Shown here: in pieces, positions 7,251-16,182 of the stretch
Layout of the letters: each line of letters opens with the position of its first letter
How positions within the stretch are numbered: the first letter of the stretch is position 1
From: Lentzea aerocolonigenes
Lineage (GTDB): Bacteria; Actinomycetota; Actinomycetes; Mycobacteriales; Pseudonocardiaceae
Reading direction: 5' to 3'
Assembly: GCF_000955955.1 (NCBI RefSeq)
Contig: NZ_JYJG01000359.1
Coordinates: 1-26,974 of the forward strand
DNA length: 26,974 nucleotides
Position numbers and translations under genes: made by a program
The notes under the pieces: generated by a model
Seen by the model: only the letters and a program-made list of their open reading frames with translations
Database searches by the model: none
Told to the model about the DNA's origin: nothing

Positions 7251-8738
7251 GTGAAAACATCTGTACCCGTGCACCCTGATCTTTCCGCCGACTTGTGCGC
7301 TCGACTGCGCGAAGCCTTTCTCAACGCCGGCTACACCGCGGACGGCGTCGTCGACGCCCTCGGCCCCCAGGCCCACGCCGCGCTCGGCCGCGGTGAGCCC
7401 GAGCCCGCCCGCCGCGCCAGCAGGGACGCCGGGCCGCTCGGCACGTTGATCCGCCTCTTCCTGCTGGGCGACCAGGAGGCGGAACAGGACGTCCGCAAGG
7501 CGCTCGACGGGGTCGACATCAACGACGCCGTCAAGAACGAGGTCCTGACTGCCGACAGATCTGCAGGAGACCTGAAGGCGGGCCTCGACGTCAGGCCCTA
7601 CGAGGACAACTGGTGGGTCATCGCCGACCTCGACTCCGACCTGCGCGGCGGAGCGGTCCCCGAGGACCACGTGCTCGGCGTCGGCCACGCCTCGATCAGC
7701 CTCGCCCGCGCCACCAAGCGCACCCCGGTCGGCACGGTGCTCGACCTCGGCACCGGCTGCGGCGTCCAGGCCCTGCACGCCAGCACCCACGCCGAGCGCA
7801 TCACCGCCACCGACCTGTCCGAGCGCGCGTTGAGGCTCGCGCAGGGCACGTTCCGCATCAACGGCCTCGACGTCGAGACGCTGCAGGGCGAGTGGTTCGG
7901 CCCGGTCCGCAACCGCCGGTTCGACCAGGTTGTGTGCAATCCACCGTTCGTCGTCGGCCCGCCTCGTGTGGATTACGTGTACCGCGACTCCGGGCTGGCC
8001 GGTGACGACGCGTCGGCGCTGGTCATCCGGCAGCTGCCCGCGTTCCTGAACGAAGGCGGCGTCGGCCAGCTGCTCGCGTCGTGGGTGCACCGCAAGGGCG
8101 AGGACTGGGAGGAGCGCGTCTCCGGCTGGCTGCCGCGCGGCGGGATCGACGCGTGGTTCGTGCAGCGCGACATCGCCGAGCCCGCGTTGTACGTGGGCAC
8201 GTGGCTCAAGGACGCGGGCGTCGACGCACGCAGTCCCGAGGGCCGGCAGAAGGCCGCCGCGTGGCTGGACTGGTTCGAGGAGAACGACGTCCAGGGCGTC
8301 GGCTTCGGCTACGTGACGCTGCGTCGCACCGACGAGATGCACTCCCAGGTCGTGTGTGAAGACCTCCGCCACGCCTACGACGACCCGCTGGGTCCGGAGG
8401 CGGCGCGGTGGCTCGACAACGTCGCGTGGCTGCGCGCGAATCCCGATCTGCTGGGCCAGCGGTTCCGGGTGGCGGACACGGTGCTGCTCGAAGAGGTGTC
8501 CGAGCCGGGCGACGAGGGCTGGCGCAAGGTCGTCGCGCGCCTGCACCGCACCGACGGGCCGGGCTGGCAGCACGAGGTCGACGAGGCGACCGCGAAGCTC
8601 GTCGCCGGGTGCAACGGCGCGCTGCCGCTCGAGGACCTGCTCGCACTCCTCGAGTTCGCTTACGGAGAAATCGATGCAGAAGCCGCGTTGCCGATCGTTC
8701 GCGATCTCATCCGGCACGGAATGTTGATTCCCGCGTGA
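7251..8738 (+). CDS. Class I SAM-dependent methyltransferase (PrmC/HemK-like)
   Basis: 495 residues. An N-terminal region of about 120 residues (LREAFLNAGYTADGVVDALG and onward) precedes a Rossmann methyltransferase domain. Motif I is VLDLGTGCGVQAL (163-175), the acidic residue after strand 2 is in ATDLS, and NPPF lies at 230-233. NPPY/F is typical of enzymes that methylate amide or amino nitrogens, such as PrmC (release-factor Gln) or N6-adenine enzymes. The C-terminal 150 residues form a separate domain seen in actinobacterial members. The substrate is unknown. The GTG start is 7 nt after the upstream stop, and the last bases overlap the dtd start (GTGA), so pucR, this gene and dtd look like one transcript. 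Confidence 0.85.
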   Translation: MKTSVPVHPDLSADLCARLREAFLNAGYTADGVVDALGPQAHAALGRGEPEPARRASRDAGPLGTLIRLFLLGDQEAEQDVRKALDGVDINDAVKNEVLTADRSAGDLKAGLDVRPYEDNWWVIADLDSDLRGGAVPEDHVLGVGHASISLARATKRTPVGTVLDLGTGCGVQALHASTHAERITATDLSERALRLAQGTFRINGLDVETLQGEWFGPVRNRRFDQVVCNPPFVVGPPRVDYVYRDSGLAGDDASALVIRQLPAFLNEGGVGQLLASWVHRKGEDWEERVSGWLPRGGIDAWFVQRDIAEPALYVGTWLKDAGVDARSPEGRQKAAAWLDWFEENDVQGVGFGYVTLRRTDEMHSQVVCEDLRHAYDDPLGPEAARWLDNVAWLRANPDLLGQRFRVADTVLLEEVSEPGDEGWRKVVARLHRTDGPGWQHEVDEATAKLVAGCNGALPLEDLLALLEFAYGEIDAEAALPIVRDLIRHGMLIPA

Positions 8739-9160
8739 AAGCAGTTGTGGCGCGCGTCACAGAGGCGAGCGTGGAAGTCGCCGGCGAGATCGTCGGCGCG
8801 ATCAACGAGCCCGGATTGCTGGTGCTGCTCGGCGTCCACCACGACGACGGGGCCGAGCACGCCCGCAAAATGGCGCAGAAGCTGCACGGCCTGCGCATCC
8901 TCGACGACGAGCAGTCATGCGAGTCGACAGGTGCTCCGCTGCTGGTCGTCAGCCAGTTCACGCTCTACGGGGACACGCGCAAGGGCCGCCGTCCGTCCTG
9001 GACGGCGGCCGCACGGCCCGAGCACGCGGAACCCTTGGTGAACGCCGTCGTGCAGGAGCTCCGCCAAAAGGGCGCGCGGGTCGAAACGGGACGATTCAGA
9101 GCCGAGATGAAGGTACGCAGCGTGAACGACGGTCCGTTCACCGTGCTCATCGAGGTGTAG
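8735..9160 (+). CDS. dtd: D-aminoacyl-tRNA deacylase
   Basis: 141 residues, the usual length. Dtd removes D-amino acids (and glycine mischarged on tRNA-Ala) from tRNA in the cytoplasm, acting through tRNA rather than protein side chains. Both signature motifs are present: SQFTLYGD at 73-80 and the Gly-cisPro motif in NDGPFTVLIEV at the C-terminus. The N-terminus KAVVARVTEASVEV and the GLLVLLGV strand also fit. GTG 8735 overlaps the methyltransferase stop as GTGA, so translation is probably coupled. The longer open frame upstream is a shadow of the methyltransferase. Confidence 0.95.
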   Translation: MKAVVARVTEASVEVAGEIVGAINEPGLLVLLGVHHDDGAEHARKMAQKLHGLRILDDEQSCESTGAPLLVVSQFTLYGDTRKGRRPSWTAAARPEHAEPLVNAVVQELRQKGARVETGRFRAEMKVRSVNDGPFTVLIEV

Positions 9161-9250
9161 TCGGCCTCTTGACTAAACGGTTCTCAGCCAATCCTCAGAT
9201 TACTCGCGCAACGCGTGTGACAGCGGTGACGTCTTCTAGTCAGGAAGTCG

Positions 9251-9276
9251 GGAACGAATTCGGAATCGGGTTCGTT
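9251..9276 (+). promoter_or_regulatory. ECF-sigma-type promoter (GGAAC-N17-CGTT) upstream of sigB
   Basis: GGAAC at 9251-9255 and CGTT at 9273-9276 are separated by 17 nt, matching the stress ECF class (SigE/SigH/SigR-like) consensus. It lies in the 279-bp gap before sigB and predicts a leader of about 155 nt. SigE- and SigH-dependent transcription of sigB is established in mycobacteria. Confidence 0.65.
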
Positions 9277-9439
9277 ACCCAGGTATCAGCCAGCTAGCGA
9301 TGGGATCCCGAGCGGGCCCGCCGCAACCGGCAACCAGGGCGCAGCGCCGCGCCGCCTTGACCGCCACGCGCGACTGTTCGATCAGGAGATACAGGCCTGA
9401 CCGACAGAAGCGTCGCCCGCAGCAGGGGGAGGGAGATCC

Positions 9440-10429
9440 ATGACCGTCACGAGGATCTCCGACCGTGAAGTCGGAGAGAACACGCCCGCCGTCGTCGAGC
9501 ACGAACTCGACGCCCAAGGTCCAGCAGCCGACCTGGTTCGAGTCTACCTGAACGGAATCGGCAAGACCGCGCTGCTCACCGCCGAGGAGGAGGTGGAGCT
9601 CGCCAAGCGCATCGAGGCCGGTGTCTTCGCGCAGCACGTCCTCGAGACGGCCGAGCGCCTCACGCCGACCCGCCGCGACGAGATGGGGGCACTCGTCCGC
9701 GACGGCCGCCGCGCCAAGGACCACCTGCTCAAAGCCAACCTGCGCCTCGTCGTCTCGCTGGCCAAGCGCTACACCGGCCGCGGCATGCCGCTGCTCGACC
9801 TGATCCAGGAAGGCAACCTGGGCCTGATCCGCGCGGTCGAGAAGTTCGACTACACCAAGGGCTTCAAGTTCTCGACCTACGCGACGTGGTGGATCCGCCA
9901 GGCCATCACCCGCGGCATGGCCGACCAGGGCCGCACCATCCGCCTCCCCGTCCACCTCGTCGAGCAGGTGAACAAGCTCGCGCGGATCAAGCGCGACCTG
10001 CACCAGACGCTCGGCCGCGAGGCGACGAACGAGGAGCTCGCGAAGGAAGCCGGCCTCAACGTCGACAAGGTCGCCGACCTGCTCGACCACGCTCGTGACC
10101 CGGTATCGCTCGACATGCCGGTCGGCACGGAGGAGGACGCTCCCCTCGGTGACTTCATCGAGGACTCGGACGCGACCGACGCCGAGAGCGCCGTCATCTC
10201 CGGCCTGCTGCAGGACGACCTGCGCCGCGTGCTGGCGACCCTCGAACCGCGCGAGCAAGCTGTGATCCGGCTGCGCTACGGCCTCGAGGACGGTCAGCCC
10301 CGCACGCTGGACCAGATCGGCAAGCGGTTCGGCCTGTCGCGTGAGCGGGTGCGCCAGATCGAGCGCGAGGTCATGTCCAAGCTCCGTCAGGGCGAACGCG
10401 CCGCGAAACTGCGCGCATACGCCTCGTAG
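9440..10429 (+). CDS. sigB: Group 2 RNA polymerase sigma factor, SigB type
   Basis: 329 residues. Sigma region 1.2 is [18 protein letters not shown]. Regions 2.1-2.4 run from [19 protein letters not shown] through [18 protein letters not shown] to [13 protein letters not shown]. Region 3 is [20 protein letters not shown], and region 4 ends in [19 protein letters not shown]. Region 1.1 is absent, as expected of a group 2 factor and unlike primary SigA/HrdB. From memory it aligns nearly end to end with mycobacterial SigB (323 residues). The ATG has a strong GGGGGAGGGAG ribosome-binding site 5 nt upstream. It probably directs general stress or stationary-phase genes and is itself driven by the ECF-type promoter at 9251. 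Several hairpins follow the stop. Confidence 0.93.
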   Translation: MTVTRISDREVGENTPAVVEHELDAQGPAADLVRVYLNGIGKTALLTAEEEVELAKRIEAGVFAQHVLETAERLTPTRRDEMGALVRDGRRAKDHLLKANLRLVVSLAKRYTGRGMPLLDLIQEGNLGLIRAVEKFDYTKGFKFSTYATWWIRQAITRGMADQGRTIRLPVHLVEQVNKLARIKRDLHQTLGREATNEELAKEAGLNVDKVADLLDHARDPVSLDMPVGTEEDAPLGDFIEDSDATDAESAVISGLLQDDLRRVLATLEPREQAVIRLRYGLEDGQPRTLDQIGKRFGLSRERVRQIEREVMSKLRQGERAAKLRAYAS

Positions 10430-10437
10430 TCACAGTT

Positions 10438-10454
10438 CGGACGTCACTCGTCCG
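10438..10454 (+). terminator. Short hairpin after sigB
   Basis: CGGACG-TCACT-CGTCCG, a 6-bp perfect stem 9 nt after the sigB stop codon, without a T-tract. Confidence 0.4.
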
Positions 10455-10553
10455 GCAGTATTGACTTGTGACTCAACTCACGGCACGGTCGGGCGTTACC
10501 AAGCTTCGCGACGCCCTCCACCTCATGTCGTGACAGGGACAGTCGCCATCGAA

Positions 10554-10596
10554 GGAAGGTCGGGACGGCCGGGGGCCGCCCCGGCCTTCCGTATTT
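10554..10596 (+). terminator. Hairpin terminator candidate in the sigB-fumarase gap
   Basis: GGAAGGTCGGG (10554-10564) pairs with the CCCGGCCTTCC part of 10579-10590, with one T-G wobble, around a GC-rich inner loop; GTATTT follows. This is the best intrinsic terminator of the 348-bp gap 10430-10777. Confidence 0.5.
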
Positions 10597-10681
10597 CGCG
10601 GCCGCTGCTCGCGGACCGCGCTCGCCGCTGAACACCGAAGGGTCTCCTCTGGGGACACCCAGACCCCGGCCTTCCGTATTT
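10579..10681 (+). repeat. 18-bp direct repeat pair
   Basis: CCCCGGCCTTCCGTATTT occurs at 10579-10596 and again at 10664-10681. The first copy is the descending arm of the hairpin at 10554. The second is preceded by another hairpin (GGGTC at 10640 with GACCC) and followed by TACGGAA (10688-10694), which pairs with its own TTCCGTA (10672-10678). No gene is seen in this gap. Confidence 0.75.
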
Positions 10682-10786
10682 GTGGGGTACGGAACAGCGC
10701 CGTGGGCGGGGATCACATCAAGGTGTCCCTTTGATGGCGGTACGGTTTTCTGATCCGAACTGCACACCGTTGGAGTTGTGTACATC

Positions 10787-12442
<1,656 letters not shown>

Positions 12443-12495
12443 TCTTGGGAGCTGATCTCGGATGATCGCCGAGTTGTAGCCTCTAGCCACTCTCG

Positions 12496-12531
12496 CGGCC
12501 GGGCCAACTGATATATCGGTTGGCCCGGCCG
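12496..12531. terminator. Large hairpin carrying GATATATC (copy C) after the fumarase gene
   Basis: Arms CGGCCGGGCCAAC and GTTGGCCCGGCCG (13 bp, perfect) enclose TGATATATCG, which is itself nearly self-complementary, so almost all 36 bases can pair. It lies 53 nt after the fumarase stop. It may terminate transcription, but its loop matches the dispersed site ACTGATATATCGGT. Confidence 0.8.
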
Positions 12532-12549
12532 TCGACTTTGTTGACCTTT

Positions 12550-12589
12550 GCAACAGGTCTTTTGACGACGTCGTCCAAAGAGTCATTGC
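12550..12589 (+). repeat. 40-bp palindromic repeat, copy R4
   Basis: Exactly 40 bp, GCAACAGGTCTTTTGACGAC followed by an arm ending AAAGAGTCATTGC, centred on GACGTC. Fifteen of 20 arm positions pair. It lies 18 nt after the GATATATC hairpin, and the flank TAAGCAGCAGGT is shared with copy R3. Apart from this repeat and the hairpin, 12443-12682 holds only the start region of the VOC gene. Confidence 0.9.
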
Positions 12590-12682
12590 TAAGCAGCAGG
12601 TGGGAGACTTGAGCGGTTTCATAACATCGATGAACGGTTAGCAGTACGCTTGTCCTGTATACGGGCGAGTGAGGGGGTCGTG

Positions 12683-13036
12683 GTGATTCATCACGTGCAG
12701 GTGGCGTGTCCGGCGGGTGCCGAGGACGAGCAGCGGGCGTTCTACAGCGGGGTGCTCGGGTGGGTCGAACTGCCGAAGCCGCCGTTGCTCGCGGCTCGAG
12801 GCGGGTGCTGGTTCGAGGTGCCCGGCGGGGGCGAGGTGCACGTGGGTGTCGAGGAGGACTTCCGGCCCGCGCGCAAGGCGCATCCGGCGTTCGTCGTCGA
12901 CGTCGACGAGGTCGCCGAAGCTGTCGCGGCGGCGGGTCATCCGGTGGTCTGGGCTGACCCGGCGGAGATTCCGGGGCGGCGGAGGTTCCACACGTTCGAC
13001 GGGGTGGGGAACCGCGTCGAGTTCCTGGCGGGATAG
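12683..13036 (+). CDS. VOC (glyoxalase/bleomycin-resistance) superfamily protein
   Basis: 117 residues, one VOC module pair. The opening strand IHHVQVACPAG, the helix EQRAFYSGVLGWVEL, the middle strand FEVPGGGEVHVGVEEDF, a second half VVDVDEVAEAVAAAGH and the closing GNRVEFLAG follow the family plan. Candidate metal ligands are His3 or His4, the His in GEVHV and the Glu in RVEFL; VOC proteins may be enzymes or binding proteins, so the function is open. GTG 12683 is chosen because GAGGGGG (12671-12677) lies 5 nt upstream; GTG 12680 is nearly as good. The 3' end converges on the decayed hydrolase gene with no spacer. Confidence 0.8.
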   Translation: MIHHVQVACPAGAEDEQRAFYSGVLGWVELPKPPLLAARGGCWFEVPGGGEVHVGVEEDFRPARKAHPAFVVDVDEVAEAVAAAGHPVVWADPAEIPGRRRFHTFDGVGNRVEFLAG

Positions 13037-13070
13037 CAGCCAGTCGAGTGCGGACTCGGCATGATCCAAA

Positions 13071-13082
13071 ACTGATATATGG
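13071..13082 (+). repeat. ATATAT site, copy D (in hydrolase remnant)
   Basis: ACTGATATATGG. On the coding strand it spells CAT ATA TCA, the His-Ile-Ser at the predicted catalytic histidine of the hydrolase remnant. Confidence 0.6.
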
Positions 13083-13622
13083 CCATCGCCCGGTCTCAGG
13101 CGGAGCTCGGCGTTGGGGATGCGGGTGGCCAGCCATTGGCTGTGCGTCGGCGGGTTGATGTGGTCGCGGTCGCCGTGCAGGAGAAGGGTCGGCGCGGTGA
13201 TGGAGGCCGGGTCGAAGCCCACGGAGTTACGTAGGCGAGGTCGTCGTCGATCAGCGGGGCCGGGCCGTTCGCCATCGCCGGGCGGACGACCTTGCCGAAC
13301 CACGACCACCGGCCGTTCAGAGTGGCGAGATCGGCCGCGGAGAACTCCATGTCGTATTCGACGCCAGACGCTCGTGGCGCTCCTTCTCCGCGCGGCCCGC
13401 GGCGGCGGCGCGCAACGACGCCTCCGCCGAAGCGACCATGCCGGCGAACCAGTCGAGGCCGTCGGCGTCGAAGGGTGCAAGAGGCGCACCGGCGGCGACG
13501 GCGGTCACGCGGTCCGGCAACAGTGCGGCGCACGCGAGGGCGTGTGGTGCCCTGCTCTTATGAACGACAGGCTGAGTCGCCGAAGGCCGGGAACTGCAGG
13601 AGGCCGAGAGCGTCGGCGATAT

Positions 13623-13635
13623 GCGATATATCAGT
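13623..13635 (-). repeat. GATATATC site, copy E (in hydrolase remnant)
   Basis: Reads ACTGATATATCGC on the minus strand, encoding Thr-Asp-Ile-Ser with the rare codon ATA. Flanks GTCGGCG and CGCCGCCGAC can pair around it. Confidence 0.6.
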
Positions 13636-13847
13636 CGCCGCCGACCCGACCGGGCGATCGCCGACCGAGGTTGAGCCGCCGTAGCCGGGGCGGTCGTAGG
13701 AGATCCAGCGGACGCCTGGGCGGAAGAGCGGTTCTGGCGGCAGACCGATGTTGGGCGTGCCGTGGTGCCATACCACCGGTATACCGTCGCCCACGTCGTA
13801 TACACGCAGTACACGATCGCCGAACCGCAGATCGCGCGGCTGAAGAT

Positions 13848-13860
13848 CCATATATCAGCC
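13848..13860 (-). repeat. ATATAT site, copy F (stop/start junction)
   Basis: GGCTGATATATGG on the minus strand holds both the TGA stop of the lipoprotein gene and the ATG start of the hydrolase remnant. Confidence 0.5.
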
Positions 13861-14391
13861 GGTCTCCTCGCGAGATTCGAGAACGAGGCGGCGGGTGCCC
13901 AGCGGGGCGGCCAGGCGCACGGTCAGCGGTACCTGGCGGATCTCCTGGGTGCACACCTTGCCAGGAGGCTGCTTGGTGATCGTGACCAGCGTGATCTGGA
14001 CGAGGTCGGCGGACTGGCCGGACACCTCGGCACGGGCCTCCTTGCAGCCACCGCCGACACCGAAGACCTCGACGTCAGCGCCGTCGCCGAAGACGTAGGC
14101 CTCGGCGCGGTAGGTGTCTGACAACGATGTCGTGTCGACCTTCTCCTTCGGTACCGGCGTGACGTTGGGCGGCACGACCGGCTTCTCCTCGGAGATCGAG
14201 ACCGGAGGCTGCACCGGGGCAGTCGGGTTCGAACCGCCGGAGGAGCCGGGCGCGGATGTGCCCGTCGTGGGCGCGCCGCTGGACGAGCCGGACGACGATC
14301 CGGGCGCGCTCGACTGCGAGCCGGACGAACAGCCGGCCAGCGCTCCCGACACGGCAGCGGCGAGAGCAACGGCAGCGACGACGTTTCTCAT
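13855..14391 (-). CDS. Secreted lipoprotein, paralogue 1
   Basis: 178 residues. A signal peptide (MRNVVAAVALAAAVSGALAGC) ends in a lipobox LAGC with Cys21 as the lipidated residue, so the protein should be anchored to the outer face of the membrane. Residues 22-75 are a low-complexity Ser/Gly/Pro/Thr linker. The C-terminal domain (about 90-175) has two cysteines that could form a disulfide, in GGGCKEA and KVCTQEIR, followed by PLTVRLAAPLGTRRLVLESRE. The same domain occurs in the next gene upstream. ATG 14391 is chosen because AAGGA lies 8 nt upstream; longer TTG/ATG starts exist. I do not recognise a named family. Confidence 0.8.
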   Translation of the reverse strand: MRNVVAAVALAAAVSGALAGCSSGSQSSAPGSSSGSSSGAPTTGTSAPGSSGGSNPTAPVQPPVSISEEKPVVPPNVTPVPKEKVDTTSLSDTYRAEAYVFGDGADVEVFGVGGGCKEARAEVSGQSADLVQITLVTITKQPPGKVCTQEIRQVPLTVRLAAPLGTRRLVLESREETG

Positions 14392-14502
14392 GCGCACCAT
14401 CCTTGCAAACCGGGCCAAGGGGCCCTGTGAGTTGACGCCGTGAAGAGAAGGAGATGCCCGGCCGACGGGGCAGAGGCCGACCGGGCACCGTGGGGGGAAG
14501 GT

Positions 14503-14540
14503 CTACTTCTGGGCCCTACTTCTGGGCCTACTTCTGGGCC
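14503..14540. repeat. Three tandem copies of a 12/13-bp unit spanning a stop codon
   Basis: CTACTTCTGGGCC occurs at 14503-14515, 14516-14528 and 14528-14540. On the coding (minus) strand the unit is GCC CAG AAG TAG, so the end of the lipoprotein gene, including its stop, is repeated. Confidence 0.9.
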
Positions 14541-14998
14541 TGCCGCGACGTCAGCACGACCGTGCGCTCACCAAGGGGCTCGGACAGCTGCACCGTCAAA
14601 GGAGGGAAGCGGATGTCCATGGTGCACATCTGCTTGGTCAGCGGCGTCGTCTCGACGAGCTCGATCTTCACCGCCGAAGCAGATTGCTCCAGCACGGACG
14701 CGCTCGCCTTGCCGCACCCGCCCTCCTGGGCGATGACACCGACGGTCCGGCCGTCACCCTGTGTCCACACCGTGTGCGGATAGTCAGGGGACAAAGCGTT
14801 GGTGTCCAGCTTTGTCACCGGTTTGCCGTCGGGCGGCACTTCTCCGGGCGCGATGTTCGGCGGCACTTCAGAGGGCGAGGTGGCGGTCGGCAACGTTGGA
14901 CCGCCACCTGCCCCAGTGCTCGCGTTCTGCGCACTGCCACAGGCCGTGACCACCAGCAGCAGGACGCCAGTGCTAACTACGGTTCCTATGTGCCTCAT
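14528..14998 (-). CDS. Secreted lipoprotein, paralogue 2
   Basis: 156 residues. The signal peptide MRHIGTVVSTGVLLLVVTAC gives lipidated Cys20, followed by a Pro/Thr/Gly linker and a C-terminal domain homologous to paralogue 1: EGGCGKASASV, QMCTMDIRFPPLTVQL and PLGERTVVLTSRQ align with its GGGCKEARAEV, KVCTQEIRQVPLTVRL and PLGTRRLVLESRE. Both cysteines are conserved. The two genes are separated by 136 bp and probably arose by tandem duplication. The coding sequence ends in Ala-Gln-Lys-stop, and this codon block is repeated just after the gene. Function unknown. Nothing else is seen in 14392-14527 or 14999-15051. Confidence 0.8.
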   Translation of the reverse strand: MRHIGTVVSTGVLLLVVTACGSAQNASTGAGGGPTLPTATSPSEVPPNIAPGEVPPDGKPVTKLDTNALSPDYPHTVWTQGDGRTVGVIAQEGGCGKASASVLEQSASAVKIELVETTPLTKQMCTMDIRFPPLTVQLSEPLGERTVVLTSRQAQK

Positions 14999-15051
14999 GT
15001 TCAGAGGACGGAACCGCCAGCACCGTGGGTTGCAACAACTTCACTTCACAG

Positions 15052-16182
15052 TTACCGGCTAACGGCAGTTACAGCCTCTCGCAAGGCTTCCAGCCTTGCC
15101 GCGGACGCGAGACCCCCGTGGTAGAGGTGGAACTCCTCCACGCCGGCATCCAGATAAGCCAGCCACTCCTTCGACAGCGCGGCACCATCCGCGGGCTTCG
15201 GCGGCAACCCCAGCACGTACGCGGCGATCCGCGTGTCCGGAGCGGCAGCGCGCAGAGCCTCGATGCCCGGCACGGCGACCTCGGGACCAGGCCAGCACAT
15301 CGTCGTCAGCACGTCGATGTCCGCGTCCAGACCACCGGCAACGGTCGCGAACGGCCCGGTGCCCCAAGGATCAGCCGTCACGTGCATGCCGACCCGGACC
15401 GAAGGCGCCACAGCACGAATCTCGGACACCAGCCGAGACCGCAAGGACCGGACAACGCCAGTGCGAACCGCCCGCACGTCATCCGCGAGCGCACCCAGCG
15501 CCTCCTCCACGCTGGACGCGCCGCGATCAACCCCGGCCCGGACCGCTTCACGCAGGGCGTCCGGGTCGGCGTACAAGGCGGTGCAGGCAGAGCAGAAGCA
15601 CAGCGACAACAGCTTCTGCTGCACCGCGTCCCAGTCGGTGCCGTCGGTCTTCTCGTGGTGCCCGCCGTGGAAGAACCCCAGCGGCCCCGCGGCCTCGAGG
15701 ATGATCCCGTCCGGTGCACCGAGCTCCAGCACCTCGGACACCAGCACCGACGTGTACTCCACGACGTCGGGCTGCGCGGTGCACAACGCGTACGGGTACC
15801 GATCCCCGAACGCGTTCACCACCGTCACGTCCGGGTGCAGGTCACCCAGCCGCGAGTTGTGCGTCAGGACCGTCCACGCGTACACGGGAAGCCCAGCCGC
15901 ACGAATCAAAGCAGCCGCTTCGCCGAACGAGTTCGACGAGTCCGTCCAGGACGGTTCGGCCGGCACGAGCCGGCCGAAGTTCGACGACCGCACCGGCAGG
16001 TAGAACGCCGCGTGCCGAGCGTCGACCATCCGGTGCGAAGGGTGCAACGGTGTCGCGGCCCGCACGGTGTGGTACGACGCGGCCAGGGCGATCGCGTCCA
16101 CCCCGAGACCCTGGTACCGCGCGACGGCCTCGGGATCCCCGATCAGGTCCCACGGATAGGCGTGGACAACCGACTTCACCAC
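15052..16182 (-). CDS. Uncharacterised protein of the uronate locus, possibly a TIM-barrel glycosidase-like protein
   Basis: About 376 residues with no signal peptide. The pattern of strands and helices (VKSVVHAYPWDLIG, GVDAIALAASYH, LPVYAWTVLTHNS, PDGIILEAAGPLGFFHGG, VRVGMHVTADPWG, IDVLTTMCWPG, TRIAAYVLGLPP, GVEEFHLYHGG) fits a (beta/alpha)8 barrel. Glu163 in IILEA and a CFCSAC motif at 195-200 stand out; similar Cys clusters occur in some glycoside-hydrolase-like barrels. The start is GTG 16182, 8 nt after AGGAAG; GTG 16179 is the next codon. It overlaps the end of the glucarate dehydratase gene, so it is the last gene of the operon and should act on the same sugar acids. The reaction is unknown. 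Confidence 0.75.
   Translation of the reverse strand: MVKSVVHAYPWDLIGDPEAVARYQGLGVDAIALAASYHTVRAATPLHPSHRMVDARHAAFYLPVRSSNFGRLVPAEPSWTDSSNSFGEAAALIRAAGLPVYAWTVLTHNSRLGDLHPDVTVVNAFGDRYPYALCTAQPDVVEYTSVLVSEVLELGAPDGIILEAAGPLGFFHGGHHEKTDGTDWDAVQQKLLSLCFCSACTALYADPDALREAVRAGVDRGASSVEEALGALADDVRAVRTGVVRSLRSRLVSEIRAVAPSVRVGMHVTADPWGTGPFATVAGGLDADIDVLTTMCWPGPEVAVPGIEALRAAAPDTRIAAYVLGLPPKPADGAALSKEWLAYLDAGVEEFHLYHGGLASAARLEALREAVTAVSR

Larger units (their letters stand above)
13037..13851 (-). pseudogene. Alpha/beta hydrolase, broken by at least three lesions
   Basis: Read leftward from ATG 13851, the sequence gives a convincing alpha/beta hydrolase across three frames: MDLQPRDLRFGDRVL, oxyanion-loop WHHGTPN, YDRPGYGGS, then AFGDS at the nucleophile elbow. 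There about 13 extra bases (around 13560-13581) replace the expected Gly-rich turn and bring a stop. The frame resumes at APHALACAALLPDRV, slips by one base near 13370 (HER / GVEYDMEF) and again near 13219 (VTPW / GFDPASITAPTLLLHGDRDH), and ends with the catalytic-His region GDGHISVL and ALDWLL. No stop follows before the VOC gene, so the 3' boundary is approximate. Three ATATAT sites lie in or at the edge of this gene. Two lesions are single-base and could be sequencing errors; the insertion at the nucleophile looks real. Confidence 0.8.

Noticed and set aside
12638..13030. Continuation of the hydrolase frame antisense to the VOC gene
   Set aside because: The hydrolase fold ends at ALDWLL; beyond it the sequence is a Pro/Arg-rich shadow of VOC codons.
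13855..14998. Membership of the lipoprotein pair in the uronate locus
   Set aside because: They share the strand, but no sugar-binding features are seen, and the uronate operon reads to a natural end at 15052.
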